NCBI GenBank assembly: GCA_039111635.1
Contig: JBCAQO010000008.1
Span: 2,790,001-2,854,000 of the forward strand
Source of the DNA: Heterobasidion occidentale
Lineage: Eukaryota > Basidiomycota > Agaricomycetes > Russulales > Bondarzewiaceae
Length of the DNA stretch: 64,000 bases
Direction of reading: 5' to 3'
The translations under genes and the position numbers were made by a program. The notes below the pieces were generated by a model, which was given only the letters and a program-made list of their open reading frames with translations, did no database searches and was not told where the DNA came from. Positions 12,029-23,000 of this stretch are shown here, in pieces (the first letter of the stretch is position 1; each line of letters opens with the position of its first letter).

Positions 12029-13303
12029 CGTCCTCGTTACATAGACACATAGACTTCCGTAGATTTTTTAGACTGATACCAGGTACTACCACTGTGACAT
12101 TGCTTGCTTGCTTGCTGCCAGTGGTTGGTGCGCTCACTGCCCTTTCCCCGCGCCAGATTGTATTTAGTAGAACTGGGTACGCTCTGTTGTGGGGTTCCCT
12201 GGCGCCCGTTTTGTTTGCTTGTTCGGCTTGGGATGGGACGGCGGCCGAAAGGTGGCATGAAACTCGACGGTGAGTTGACTGTATGATTGGAAGGCGGCTA
12301 AGCAACGGGGGCGGCGTTGTATTGGAGCCATATTGAGGTAAGTTCTCTTTGAAAGTGTCGCCCCAAACGCGGAGATGATAGGTTCCACAAGAGTGACGTA
12401 CAATGGTGGGTAGGCGCTGGACGGAGTCTTCGTCGTCGTCGTCGCACATGCAGTTCCGCTCTCTTCTGCGACTACAGTCGTTGGGTTTATAAGTCGCTGG
12501 CCGGCCCGCTTGATGAGTTAGCATCCGCGCCCGAGCATAGCCCCATACGATGAGAGATGAGATGTTTGGGAGGTACCGTTGCGTTGGGCCAAGTCTGCCA
12601 AGCCCGATCCATCTTTGCTCTCGATTTCTCATCAAACAGCATCAAACGCGTCCTCGAGCCTGTGCGACAGTTTCCGTCCAATCGCAATTTCCCATCGTTC
12701 CCACGCTCGCTCGTCGAATCGACGACCATCCAATCACCTCGCGCATCGTAGGCTTTGCTCGTGCCGACTCCGTGCTTTTGCGGGTGCGCTGTACGGTGGG
12801 CGTCGCGCCGTCGCGCTCTTGGTCCTTGCGCAGCACGACACCGCAGAGCGCAGGTGCGCCCGATTCGACGCCTTCCATTCATCTCATCTTTGGGCGACAG
12901 ATTTCAAAATCAAGCTTGGCAGGATCGTTCCAGGGAGCTGCAGCTTACTTTTATGGGCGCGACGAACAATGAAATTGCCAAGCTATCAGTATATCAGTGG
13001 GAGGCTCTAACAGGTCGAGCGAAAACGCCGCCTGTGTCAGATGGGATCGATATCAGGCCTTGAGGACCTTTGTTCACCTATGCATCGTCATGGCCCTATA
13101 TACATCATCACATCACAAATATCACGATGATCACAAGTCCTTAGTGGGATTGGGCACTGCTTCACGCTTGGCGAGGACGGAAGGCCGGCAGAGACGTGAT
13201 GCTATTGGAGAGGATAGTCGGTGCGCTTGGCTGGAGCAACGCGTTGTTTTCTTCCGCCACGATCTTTGTGCGCGGAGTAAGCCACGAAAAGCCAATGCCA
13301 AGG

Positions 13304-13309
13304 TATATA
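13304..13309 (+). promoter_or_regulatory. TATA-like element of transporter copy B
   Basis: The sequence GGTATATAGG lies about 180 bp upstream of the ATG at 13488 and just before a long pyrimidine-rich leader. Both features fit a core promoter. Confidence 0.45.
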
Positions 13310-13487
13310 GGCAGGTCTTGTCGTGGAGCCAGCCTAGCCTCCTTCCGAGCAGGTTTCAAGCGCTGTGCGTTCCCTTTCTTCTCCTCCCTTTATTTTTGCT
13401 CCTTTTTCCCCTTTCTTTCTCTTTTCTCTTTCTATCACTCCCCCTTCCTTCTGCCCCCTTCACTTTTGAGACCGTCCCCCGCATACC

Positions 13488-15420
13488 ATGTCGCCCGCGT
13501 ATGAACAGTACCAGCGGCAGGACCGCTCATCGTTCTCGACAGCCAACGAGCCAATGCCCGGCACATCGCACGTTAGCAGGCTCGCGCGGCGCATCCACGG
13601 ATGGTCATGGCAGGCGGTGAGTTGTGCATTGCCCGTGTACCTCGTGTCCGTTTTGCTAATCCTACATCGTGGTCATGCGTGCGCTCGCTCCCGAACCGTA
13701 GTTCCCCATCGGTATGGGCACTGGCGCGGTCTACGTCACCCTTTCCGGCCTCAAGTCCCACTCGCCTGTGCTCACCACCGTCGAGACCATCTTCTACTTC
13801 CTGAACATGATCCTGTTTGTCCTGAACACGACGACGCTGCTGATCCAGGCCATTGGTGAGTGTGCACTCACCATCGCTGCCGCAATGCGATATCCTCCTG
13901 TGAACACGGCTGATCTTGGTGAACGCCATAGTGTATCCTAAACAGGCGTGGCGTCTTTTGCAAGACCCAGTGAAGGGTGTTTTTGTCCCACTCATCGTAT
14001 GTTCATCCGTTATGCGTTTGTTCCATCTGAGATATAATTCATTCCGAAGGTCCTCTCCTTTGCAACAATCATTATCGGCACCATCAATTACGCTGTCCCA
14101 ACAGGTCATGTCGACCCTGGATTCATATACAGCCTCTTCTGGTGCGTCCGTCGAATCCTCCCTCGTTTCTCTTATTCACTGACAGTCCCTCCATCATGTA
14201 GGGTTATGTCTTCTTTGCGGTTATGGTTTGCTTCCCGATGCTCATGATCTGGTTCAACAAGCCACATGATCTTACCACCTTCACCCCGGCTTGGGCTTTC
14301 TGGTACGTCGGGCGATCCGACGTCTTCCTTTTCGATTGACCGAGTTCTTTCTATTTTAGGTTTTTCCCATGGTATGTCGATCATGTTCCTCACAGATGAA
14401 TCCTCGTTAATGACAGATACTAGATGCTTGTCGGAGTTGTCGCATTCAACGTCCTGCGTGTCATGGATCCCGCGAACCCTAAGGCGGTAGGTGTGCTCTT
14501 CGTCGGGTACTTCTTCCAAGGCCTTGGGTTCTTCGTCACGCTTTTCTACATCTGCATCTACATGATCCGGTACGCGCTTCCAGCCTCCTTTCTTTGTTCA
14601 TCTATTCAAATTTATCCTGCTTGCTCCGACGTTGCGTTCAGTGTCATGACGGTACGTGCTGTTTTCGAGAATGCGTGACCCGCGGGTTCGTGCGATGCTG
14701 AAAATATACTTTGTGGTTTGCAGACTGGTTTCATGGACGGCCACCAAGCCAATGGCGCTTTTGTGGCGTGTGGTCCTCCAGGCTTCACCGCTCTCGCTCT
14801 GATCAATCTCGGCTCTCGCGCGCGCGAAATGTGCGTAGATGGATATTCTTGTCTTGGCTGCATGCTGATCCCTTTTTCGAATACCTTCGTCGCGGCAGTC
14901 TTCCCAAGCACGGCCTCGTATCCCCTCAGGCGGGTGAGATCTGGTTCGCGACTAGTGTCCTCTCAGGCCTCTTGCTGTTTGGTCTTGCTATCTTCCTGTT
15001 CGTGTTCGGCGTGCTGCCTTACTGGTTCAAGCTGCACAAGCACCTGCACGAGATCCTTGGCTGTGCGTATCTCACAGGATCCCTTCTTGTGAATTTGGAG
15101 CTGACTTCTGGTCGTGGATAGGCTGGGCGCTGACCTTCCCGAACGGTGGGTAATCTCTGCATGTTTGCGTGCTGCCGTAGCTGATGGGCGCTTTTGTAGT
15201 CGGCTGGATCTCCACCCTGCGCGTGCTCGGGGACACGCTCAACATCGAAGGCTTCTATGCTGTCCACCTCGTGATGGCCATCATCATGTCCGCAGCGTGG
15301 GTGGTCCTCTTCATCCTGACGATGATGGCGTTCTGGAAAGGCAAAATATTCCTCGCGAAGAGCGAAGATGTCATCCAGGACGAGCTCGAGAAAAAGGCGA
15401 TGACCAAGGAGATGGTCTGA
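13488..15420 (+). CDS. TDT/SLAC1-family membrane transporter, copy B
   Basis: Twelve exons give 410 residues: 13488-13616, 13702-13855, 13932-13996, 14050-14145, 14202-14306, 14360-14371, 14424-14569, 14642-14651, 14724-14830, 14899-15062, 15122-15145 and 15200-15420. The ATG follows a pyrimidine tract, and the N-terminus (SRLARRIHGWSWQA) matches the joint seen in copy A. Motifs shared with copy A are FPIGMGTGAVYVTLSG, GYFFQGLGFFVTLFYICIYM, GFMDGHQANGAFVACGPPGF and VLPYWFKLHKHLHEILGCW. The C-terminal tail is lysine-rich and cytosolic-looking. Seven exons have exactly the same length as in copy A, which shows tandem duplication of one intron-rich gene. Two donors (14146 and 14307) were placed by frame rather than by strongest consensus. 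The substrate is unknown; dicarboxylate or sulfite efflux is the family expectation. Confidence 0.87.
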
Positions 15421-16131
15421 GTCATCGATGAATCCAGTCGCCTGTTTTTTCGGCGGCTTGCTTGTGGTTGTGCGGCCGAACGTCGAATGTCACGTTCGGC
15501 CGCAGCGCTCGATCGGACTGTTCGTGGACGGTGCAGTACTAGCCTTGGACACTTTCTCACACTTTCACATCTTTACTCCTCAACTGTCGCTCGCTTGTTT
15601 TAGATTGTGCTCTGGGTAGACCCCGTCTGTGTTGCTAGAGATTCCTTCGGGATGGACTGTTAGATTAGATGGGCTGTTAATAGCGCGTCGCGTAGCCTGA
15701 CCGGAACCCCACACATCATTTGCTATCATTTGCTAGCAGACATTGGTTCCGTACGCACGCATTCTTAGACAATGAAGATTTTTGCATTGTCTTTGTGCCG
15801 TGCACGGGCGCTTCGTGGCCTGGATGAATTCGTAGCGAAATCGGGGCTTCCAGATTTCAGCAGCGGGAGTAAGGCCGGTGGACTCAAAAGTCGATGCCAC
15901 ATAATGTCACATGACCTCAAATCTTCGCGGGAAATCACGGACGACAGTCTACGGTGCCATCCGGGCGCCACCATGATGATCGATCGCCACATCGACTTTA
16001 TCGAACTTCATCCACCTCTACAGGCTCTACTTGCCATGCTGGACAAGTATTACTCCTGTCAGATCCAACTAAGGCGCATAAGTGACTTATTCGATCTTCT
16101 GTTGGCCATTATGAGCATAACCTCTCATTTT
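15421..16131. other. Intergenic region, no gene seen
   Basis: This is the 3' flank of transporter copy B and the boundary with the repeat-rich part of the window. A 121-residue frame at 15772-16137 begins with ATG but shows no domain, splice signals or protein-like pattern, so I do not call it a gene. Confidence 0.4.
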
Positions 16132-16586
16132 TGTTGAACAGCCCGGCTGTAGAGGATATATGACAGGGTCATAGGTAGAGCGGCTTAGTGAGATAGGCAT
16201 TCACATGCCATGGGCTTAGGGCTTATGGGTAAGCACCTTGTTGCACCTGGATGAATTGGTGTGACTGGAGAAGTACAAGAGTAGGCGCTAACTGAGAGAG
16301 ACAGCGACCTACGCTCTCCTGGGACGGGAACGGACTCTTACCCTACGCCTTATACAGTATATAAGGCCCATAGAATAGGCTGAGGAACTTCAGGCTATTC
16401 TCTTCGTTCATCCGCAGTCTTTACACTGTAGACTTCGTCCCCTACTGTCTCCCTACAGTAGGACTACTGCGACCACTCCTGTATTAATCTTCTAATACAG
16501 TCGAGACTTTGTTCCCCACTCAGTCCATCGTGCAACCTAGGAAAGAACCTGTTACTCTCGGGTTACCAAACAAGCAGTTTGTAACA
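16132..16586 (+). mobile_element. Solo or truncated LTR of the E4 family
   Basis: The sequence starts TGTTG and ends TAACA. From about 16150 it matches the reverse complement of the LTR at 29850-30513, including GGCATTCACATGCC, the promoter AGTATATAAGGCCCATAG (TATA at about 16358) and the terminal CAGTTTGTAACA. It is about 200 bp shorter than that LTR, so its start is deleted or diverged. No coding region follows and no clear target duplication is visible, so it is a relic. Confidence 0.7.
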
Positions 16587-16899
16587 CCGGCCGCTGTCGT
16601 GCGGTGAGATGCTTTGAAGTTGGAGGGTGGGAAATAGTCTCGTTGACACACTGATCAATTCCAGAAAATCATCGCCTAGACTGACTCAGGTTTTCCTTCT
16701 TTCCCAGAGCAGCCTAGTTGTTTGTTGTTGAGGGTAATTCTCTGTTTATATAGTGGTACCAGTTTATCTTACTATGCAAAGCTATGTACCTGTGTCGGGA
16801 GGTGTATGGATCCTAAGAGAGTGGTTACTAGCGTGCTGCGAAGTGTGTTGTTCCTATAAAGGTACTGTGCATTAGGATTGGTGGAGTAGCATGAGAAAT
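16587..16899. other. Spacer between LTR relic and element E1
   Basis: About 310 bp without recognisable genes or repeats. It ends in the ACTTT target duplication of E1. Confidence 0.4.
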
Positions 16900-16904
16900 A
16901 CTTT

Positions 16905-17737
16905 TGTTAGGACCGCGTCCTAACACGTGCTTCGCACGTGAGTGGATGGGCTGGTCAAGTGCTTCGGACGTGTTACAGACTTGGACCGTTCTCGTTGATT
17001 CCTTAACATTTACATGCTGACGCATGAACGCTGACTTCTAGTTCCTGATCCTTGATGTGGACAGACATTGGTTCCTGACCCTGTTCCTGGTTCCTGATCG
17101 ATCGAAGATGTGGACAGACATTAGTGATCGGATTACTATATTTAGTTATATGACAGGTCGATGACATATCTTAGCTTACGGATCTCGATCGTTGACTTCG
17201 GTACCTGAGAAGTGCACAGACCAGATCGTGATCCGGCCCTAGATACTTCTTTGTATATATAGGCGAGATGAGCTTCTAAGAAGCTCAGCTCGTTCACCTG
17301 TAATACACTCGATCTCTGCACTGCACCCGGCGTCTGGCTACCTTCCTAGCCCACGCTTCGTGATCTCTGTCAGATCTGAGAAACTCATTGCACAGTCTGA
17401 CGAAGCACTGGACTCGTCTCCCTTCCCTCCCCTCCCTCTACTCATCCGCTTCTATACCGGATTAGCTGCCTTCCGCGTTCTCAGCTGGACACCCCCTCGT
17501 GTCATCTGTTGGACAGGAGAAGATCATCCGGTTCCTCCTCATCATCGAGAAGACCTCGAAGATCACCTTCTCAATCTATTTGAGAACCAAGCCGACAGCG
17601 ACCCCGAGTTCCTCGAAAGAGCCCAAAGACGATCCATCGTCTTTATCCGTTGGAGTCTACGACTATACGAACCAGTGGAGGTTTAGCCTAGGGACCCCTT
17701 CGTGCATCGGTGCACGTGATAGGTCTCCGACCTAACA
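16905..17737 (+). repeat. E1 5' LTR
   Basis: The LTR begins TGTTAGGAC and ends GACCTAACA. It opens with two adjacent perfect hairpins (9-nt arms, then CACGTGC...GCACGTG). A TATA box (TATATATA, 17254-17261) lies 33 bp before AGCTCGTTCA (17287-17296), which I take as the transcript start. A GTGCA...TGCAC hairpin lies close to the 3' end. Confidence 0.95.
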
Positions 17738-17750
17738 CTTGAACAAGCTC
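17738..17750 (+). promoter_or_regulatory. E1 primer-binding site, self-priming type
   Basis: Immediately after the LTR, TGAACAAGCT (17740-17749) is complementary to AGCTCGTTCA at the presumed start of the element's own RNA, with one mismatch. No TGG-type tRNA site is present. E2 and E3 have the perfect form TGAACGAGCT at the same place. Confidence 0.6.
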
Positions 17751-19046
17751 TCCCATCCCTACCCTATTCCAAACTGGACCCCCAACAGCAACGACTCTTT
17801 CTCCAATCCGTAAATAACATTCTAGCAACAGCAGCCAGGGTAAACCAAGTAGGAACCCTGCAAGGAAGGATCAATAATCCAGGAACGATCGAAGTTGCAA
17901 GACACCGAAACCCAGGAAAGGTCTATTCAGGAGTAGCCACATTTCGACTACAGGCATCACCCAAAATCTTCATTGACCTCAGTAAAACTGGATACCAGTT
18001 TTCCGGGCTTTGTTTTTATCAACGAACCAAAGACGCCGTTTACTCTCACAGACAACGGAGAGCCCGACGTCGTCAGATCCGAGAACACTGTCGAGATACA
18101 CGACGGAAGACCAGACGACTTCCCCATCGCCGTTATCGCCGATCTCAGAAGAACCATTGCCAGGAACGTCAACGAAGACGGAATCCGAAAGGAGCTTGTC
18201 AAGAACCAGGAGAACCGAGACCACTACTCAATCCTCATCCACTGGACCTTCTCCTCCACCTAGGAAAACACACTGGAAGCCCCTAACTCTCCGCCAAACA
18301 GAACCGAAGTTGAAGGGATCGTTTTTATCATCCGAAGAGGAGAGTTCGCCCACAAAACTTATCATCTCCGCACCCTCATCTCAGGACACACGTTCTCCGA
18401 GATCATCGAACTCATCGACCAAATTGATATTTCCATCAACGAAATTATCAAAAGGGACCCAGACCTCCAAGAAGCACTACAAGCTGGAAGAAGACAGGCA
18501 GTACCCTTCTTCTTCAAAGAATAAACAACGGCCGAACTCCCCCCGGGATACCCTCCCGACTACCGGACAGACCCAGCAGAAGTCTACGAAGACTTACCCG
18601 AGGACTTCGACGAAAATCAACTTTATTACGACGAGAACAAGAGACACTTCTACTACGCCGGAACCCTCACCGGATTCTTCTACAAACGAGGAGAAAGTAG
18701 ATACGAATTCCTTACCTGGGAAGGAAAGCAAGTCCAAGCAGGACCACGCCTACACACAGTTAAGGTCAAGGACTACGTCGCAAGGAAACCCCTCGACAAG
18801 CCTAAATCACCGGCAGATAGGCATCGTAACTCGCCAAGACCGCACATACATACTCTACCCAGAGAAACAGCCAGTGGAAGTAGAATCCCTGGAAGAAACA
18901 CACCCGTTGCATCCCCCTTACAGGAAACCACTCCCCAAGCAGACTTCCGAACCCCAGCATCGGACCAAGTCCCCGAGTCAGGGTATATTGAAACACCGGG
19001 TAACAATCCAGAACCACCTGGAGATCCAGAGCCCCCGCCCAATACA
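17738..19046 (+). pseudogene. E1 pre-gag coding region (degraded N-terminal extension of Gag)
   Basis: This 1.3 kb leader is not random. It carries protein-like sequence such as FTLTDNGEPDVVRSENTVE, HDGRPDDFPIAVIADLRRTI and GIVFIIRRGEFAHKTYHLRT, mostly in the frame that continues into gag. That frame is now broken by TAG at 18261 and TAA at 18522, plus a shift near 18000. The same segments occur in E2, and a related segment (GVITFHLHEGDLRRTHTL) occurs in the pre-gag region of E3. The most likely reading is a once-continuous, longer Gag or a separate pre-gag protein. I recognise no domain. The alternative long frame at 18010-19158 is compositionally biased and probably a shadow. Confidence 0.6.
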
Positions 19047-20066
19047 ATGCCGACAGATCCTGGAAATAATGAGTCCAAGGGACCAGCTATGGCCAAACCC
19101 TCTCCTTTCAATGGAAACCGAAAGCGAACGGAGCAATTCCTCCATGAAATCGACCTGATGATCCTTGCCAGGCAAAAAGATTATGCAAATGAATTCGCCA
19201 AAATCGCCTATGCTCTCTCATATATGAAGGAAGGGTCTGCAGGGATCTGGGCCAGAAACTTTACTCAGGCCAGGAACGCGTTGAATGACTGGGCCCAATA
19301 CACTTGGAAGGAATACGACGGCCATATTTCCGTTCGAAAAAAGATAGCAACCGACTTCGAGGAGTTCAATAAAGAAGCGGATGCGCGAGACAAACTAGCC
19401 AGGGTGAATCAAGGAAAGGAATCCTTTAACACCTATCTACAGCTATTCGAACAACTCGCAGCTCTCGCCGGAGTCGACGAAGAAACCAAGAAGACACACT
19501 TCTTGAGAGGATTAAAATGGGAACTCGCAAAAGGAATTTATGAAGATCCTTCCAAGGACGAAACTTGGGAGGAGCTGGTCGAGAAGGCAAAGAAGCACGA
19601 AAGGATGCGAATTGCAAGAGACAGAGCCTACGACCTCCGGAAAGGCAAATTCCAAGTCTACACGCCGCGGACCTTTTACGATGAAAGGGCACCTCCGCGA
19701 CACGATGGAGGGCCGCAATACGAACCCATGGATGTAGACGCAGCAGAGATGGAAGCCGATGCAGTTCGTACGCGCTTCAAGAAGCTTACCCCGGCGGAGA
19801 GAGATCGACTTGCCAAGGAAGGCAAGTGCTTCTTTTGCAAGAAGCCCGGGCACATGGCGCGCAACTGTCCCTCTCGACCCAAGAGAAGATTCCAGCCCCC
19901 CCGACGCAGACCAGTGCGTGAAGCAGAAATGGACGAAGGACAATTCGACGATGAAGACGTCGAAGAAGGAAAAAACCGAGTCAACCACATCCGACAGATG
20001 ATGATGGGACTCAGTATGGAAGAAATCGAGGAAGTTCGAGCCTTTAGCGACTCGAAGAATTTTTAA
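19047..20066 (+). CDS. gag: E1 Gag (capsid and nucleocapsid), 339 residues
   Basis: The retrotransposon Gag domain spans roughly residues 25-200 (GSAGIWARNFTQA, ESFNTYLQLFEQLAALAG, KKTHFLRGLKWELAKGIY). A single CCHC zinc knuckle, CFFCKKPGHMARNC, follows at about residue 268, flanked by basic Arg-rich sequence for RNA binding. Gag forms the intracellular particle that packages the element RNA. I use the ATG at 19047, but the same frame is open and conserved for about 170 codons upstream, so the native protein may start earlier. The stop TAA at 20064 sits in a probable -1 frameshift site, which would make a Gag-Pol fusion. Confidence 0.88.
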   Translation: MPTDPGNNESKGPAMAKPSPFNGNRKRTEQFLHEIDLMILARQKDYANEFAKIAYALSYMKEGSAGIWARNFTQARNALNDWAQYTWKEYDGHISVRKKIATDFEEFNKEADARDKLARVNQGKESFNTYLQLFEQLAALAGVDEETKKTHFLRGLKWELAKGIYEDPSKDETWEELVEKAKKHERMRIARDRAYDLRKGKFQVYTPRTFYDERAPPRHDGGPQYEPMDVDAAEMEADAVRTRFKKLTPAERDRLAKEGKCFFCKKPGHMARNCPSRPKRRFQPPRRRPVREAEMDEGQFDDEDVEEGKNRVNHIRQMMMGLSMEEIEEVRAFSDSKNF

Positions 20067-20097
20067 AGCCTCTCCCATCGGCAGCGGATGTGGAGAG
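20058..20097 (+). promoter_or_regulatory. Candidate -1 ribosomal frameshift site with stem-loop
   Basis: The last gag codons are AAT TTT TAA. A one-base backward slip continues directly into pol without any stop. A few bases downstream CTCTCC-CATC pairs with GATG-GGAGAG (20070-20097), forming a ten-pair stem with one bulged T and a seven-base loop. E2 has the same arrangement. The slip sequence is not a canonical X XXY YYZ heptamer. Confidence 0.6.
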
Positions 20098-23000
20098 TAG
20101 TATTCTTGCAGGAAATTGGTACACTCCTCTGGCCAGTAAAGATACTGACCAAGAGCATGGACATCCAGATGTATTGTATCTTTCGGAAATGAAATCACAT
20201 GGTGCACCATCCCTCCGACTCGAGACAATGCTCATAGGCAAGAATAGAAAAGCTGCTACACAGGCACTAGTGGACAGTGGAGCCACTGGAATCTTCATGC
20301 ACCCTCGCTTCGTAGAAGCACATCGAATCACTACGCACAAAACCCCCACCCCTATCCCAGTCAGTACGGTCCAGAACACCGAGTTCAAGGGAGGACCTAT
20401 TACGCGATTCGCCAAACTCAAACTACAGGTTCTAGGCGAAAAAGGGGGGTCGCATACAGAATCAGCAAGGTTCTATATTGCGGAAATAGGAAAAGAGGAT
20501 GTCATCTTAGGAACCGACTGGTTATTGGAACATAACCCAGAAGTCGACTGGCATGCCTACGGGCTGCACTTTACCAGATGCCCGCCCTCCTGCCAAATAA
20601 AAGGAGGACCGGTGAAAGCTAGAAGAGCTACAAGAAAACCAGGACATCCTAAACCAAGCATACGGCGCATGGAAACAGTACCGCAAACGGGCGACTACTC
20701 AATACCAGTGCAAAAGCCGGGAAAAGCAGTACCAGGCCGGAAAGTGGGAAACACCACAGTACCACATCCGCGGACAATACCTACAAGTCCGGAGTTCACA
20801 ACTCGAAGGTTGAATGCCGAACGTCTGAAGGCCCGAACCAGAAATTACAAGGTTCCGACATGGGCTGAAGAAGACGTTCCGGAGGACGGTGACGGACTTC
20901 CGGCACTTCCCTCCAAGGATCTTGAAGAAGATGGAGTCTATCTCGTTAGATGCCTGGATACAGGAACATTACAGGCACTGGAATTATACAACGACTCCGA
21001 AGAAGGCGTCGATATACATCGCGCCGAAACCACGGAACTTCCATATGCCAATACACCGGCTCAAGGAAGCAAACCTGCCAAAGCACCGACAGGGAAACAA
21101 ACAAAGCACACTAACTCGCAAAGACTTGCAGAAGAAGCCGCCAAAGGGAAACCCGAACTATCCTTCGAAGAAATAGTGCCGAAGGAATACTGGAATTATA
21201 GGAAGGTTTTCGAAGGTCGACCAAAAGGACAATTGCCACCCTCTCGACCTTGGGATCACAAAATAGAAATCAAGGAAGGAATGGATCACTCGCTCAAACC
21301 CAAGCTATACAGCCTCAGCCCGGGAGAGCAAGTAGAACTCAAGAAATTCATCGACGAAAACCTTCAGAAAGGATTCATCAGAGAATCCAAATCGCACATG
21401 GCATCCCCATTCTTCTTCATCAAGAAAAAGAACGGGAAACTACGACCAGTAATGGATTATCGCAAACTCAATGAAGTAACAATCAAAAACAAGTACCCGT
21501 TACCGATAATTCAAGAATTACTGGACCTTCTGGCCGAAGCCGCATACTTCTCACTAATGGACGTCGATACAGGATATAACAACATACGCATGAAGGAAGG
21601 AAGTGAGAAACTAGCAGCGTTTGTCACCAATCTAGGAATGTACGAACCCCTGGTCATGTTCTTTGGATTAACCAACTCGCCGGCAACATTTCAAACAATG
21701 ATGAATGCACTCTTCAAAGACCTCATCTATGCCGGATTAGTAGCAATCTATATGGACGACATCCTAGTATTCTCCAAAACGCTGGATGATCACATCAAGA
21801 CGGTGCGAAAGGTTTTACAGATTTTACAGGACAACGATCTGTATCTACAACCCTCAAAGTGCCACTTCCACAAGAAGAAAATTGACTACCTGGGATATGT
21901 TATATCACACGGACACCTAGAAATGGACCCGATCAAAGTGGCCGGCATTATGGACTGGCCAACACCTGGAAAAGTCAAAGAAGTGCAATCATTTTTAGGG
22001 TTTTGCAACTTTTATCGCAGGTTTATCAAAGATTACTCTAAAATAGCACGACCGCTATTTGAGTTAACACAGAAGGAACGCACCTGGGATTGGACACCAG
22101 CATGCGAAGAAGCGTTTCAAACGCTAAAACGAATATTTACAGAATCTCCGGTGCTTGTTATGCCAGACACAAGGAACCCGTTTCGCATTGAATGCGACGC
22201 TTCCGACTTCGCCACCGGAGCAGTTTTATCACAAGTCGCCAAAGATGGAAAATGGCACCCATGTGCTTATATCTCCAAGTCGCTCTCACCAACAGAACGC
22301 AACTACCCGATCTACGATAAAGAGTTGCTGGCGGTCGTTCGAGCTTTTGAAGCTTGGCGACACTATTTGGAGGGCGCCGACCACCCGGTAGACGTCTGGA
22401 CGGACCACAAGAACCTCGAATGGTTCCGTTCAAGCCAGAAACTAAACCGTCGACAAGCACGATGGTCACTCTACCTCTCGCGTTTCGACTACAAGTTGAC
22501 GCACAAGGCAGGAGTCACTAATAAATCCGACGGTCTGTCACGGCGTCCAGACCATAAAAAGGGGGTGGAATTTGACAATTCAGGCGAAACACTCTTGGAG
22601 CCCAAACTTTTCAATAACACAGAAAAGATCCGAAGACCCTTCGCAGAAATCAATGCCATCAATACAGACAACAGTTGGGACCCTCATCAAATACTTCACA
22701 TTAGGGCAACTGGACGAGGAGGCGTTACCATAATAGACGACGACCTCCGGAAACGAATCATTGAAGAAAACAGGAAAGACGAATGGCTATTAGAAACCCT
22801 AGCCAAGATTAAAACCTTAGGACCTCGGAACATGAAGAAAGGTTTACAAGAATGGAACGAAGAAGAAGGATTGGTCCTTCACCGAGGAAAAATATATGTT
22901 CCTCGGAACGAACAACTTCGCCAAGATATCATCAAATTAAACCATGACAATCTAGCAGCAGGACATCCAGGACAAAGAGGAACTCTAGCCTTAGTCGGAC

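Larger units (their letters stand above)
11718..13487. other. Intergenic spacer between transporter paralogues
   Basis: I see no supported gene in this 1.8 kb. It contains several short tandem repeats, including CTCCCGA-type heptamers at 11999-12028, a TTGC run near 12100 and a CGT run near 12430. There is also a C/T-rich tract at about 13370-13480 leading into the ATG of copy B. Serine-rich frames around 12550-13010 have no recognisable feature. Confidence 0.4.

Noticed and set aside
12550..13010. Possible serine-rich gene between the transporters
   Set aside because: Three overlapping frames are equally open, and none looks like a protein or has supporting signals.
15772..16137. 121-residue frame with ATG
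   Set aside because: No motif, no promoter or splice evidence, and it runs into the LTR relic.
18010..19158. Long Ser/Thr-rich frame (382 residues) in the E1 leader
   Set aside because: Conserved protein-like blocks lie in another frame that is shared with E2 and continuous with gag. This one is probably a shadow produced by codon composition.
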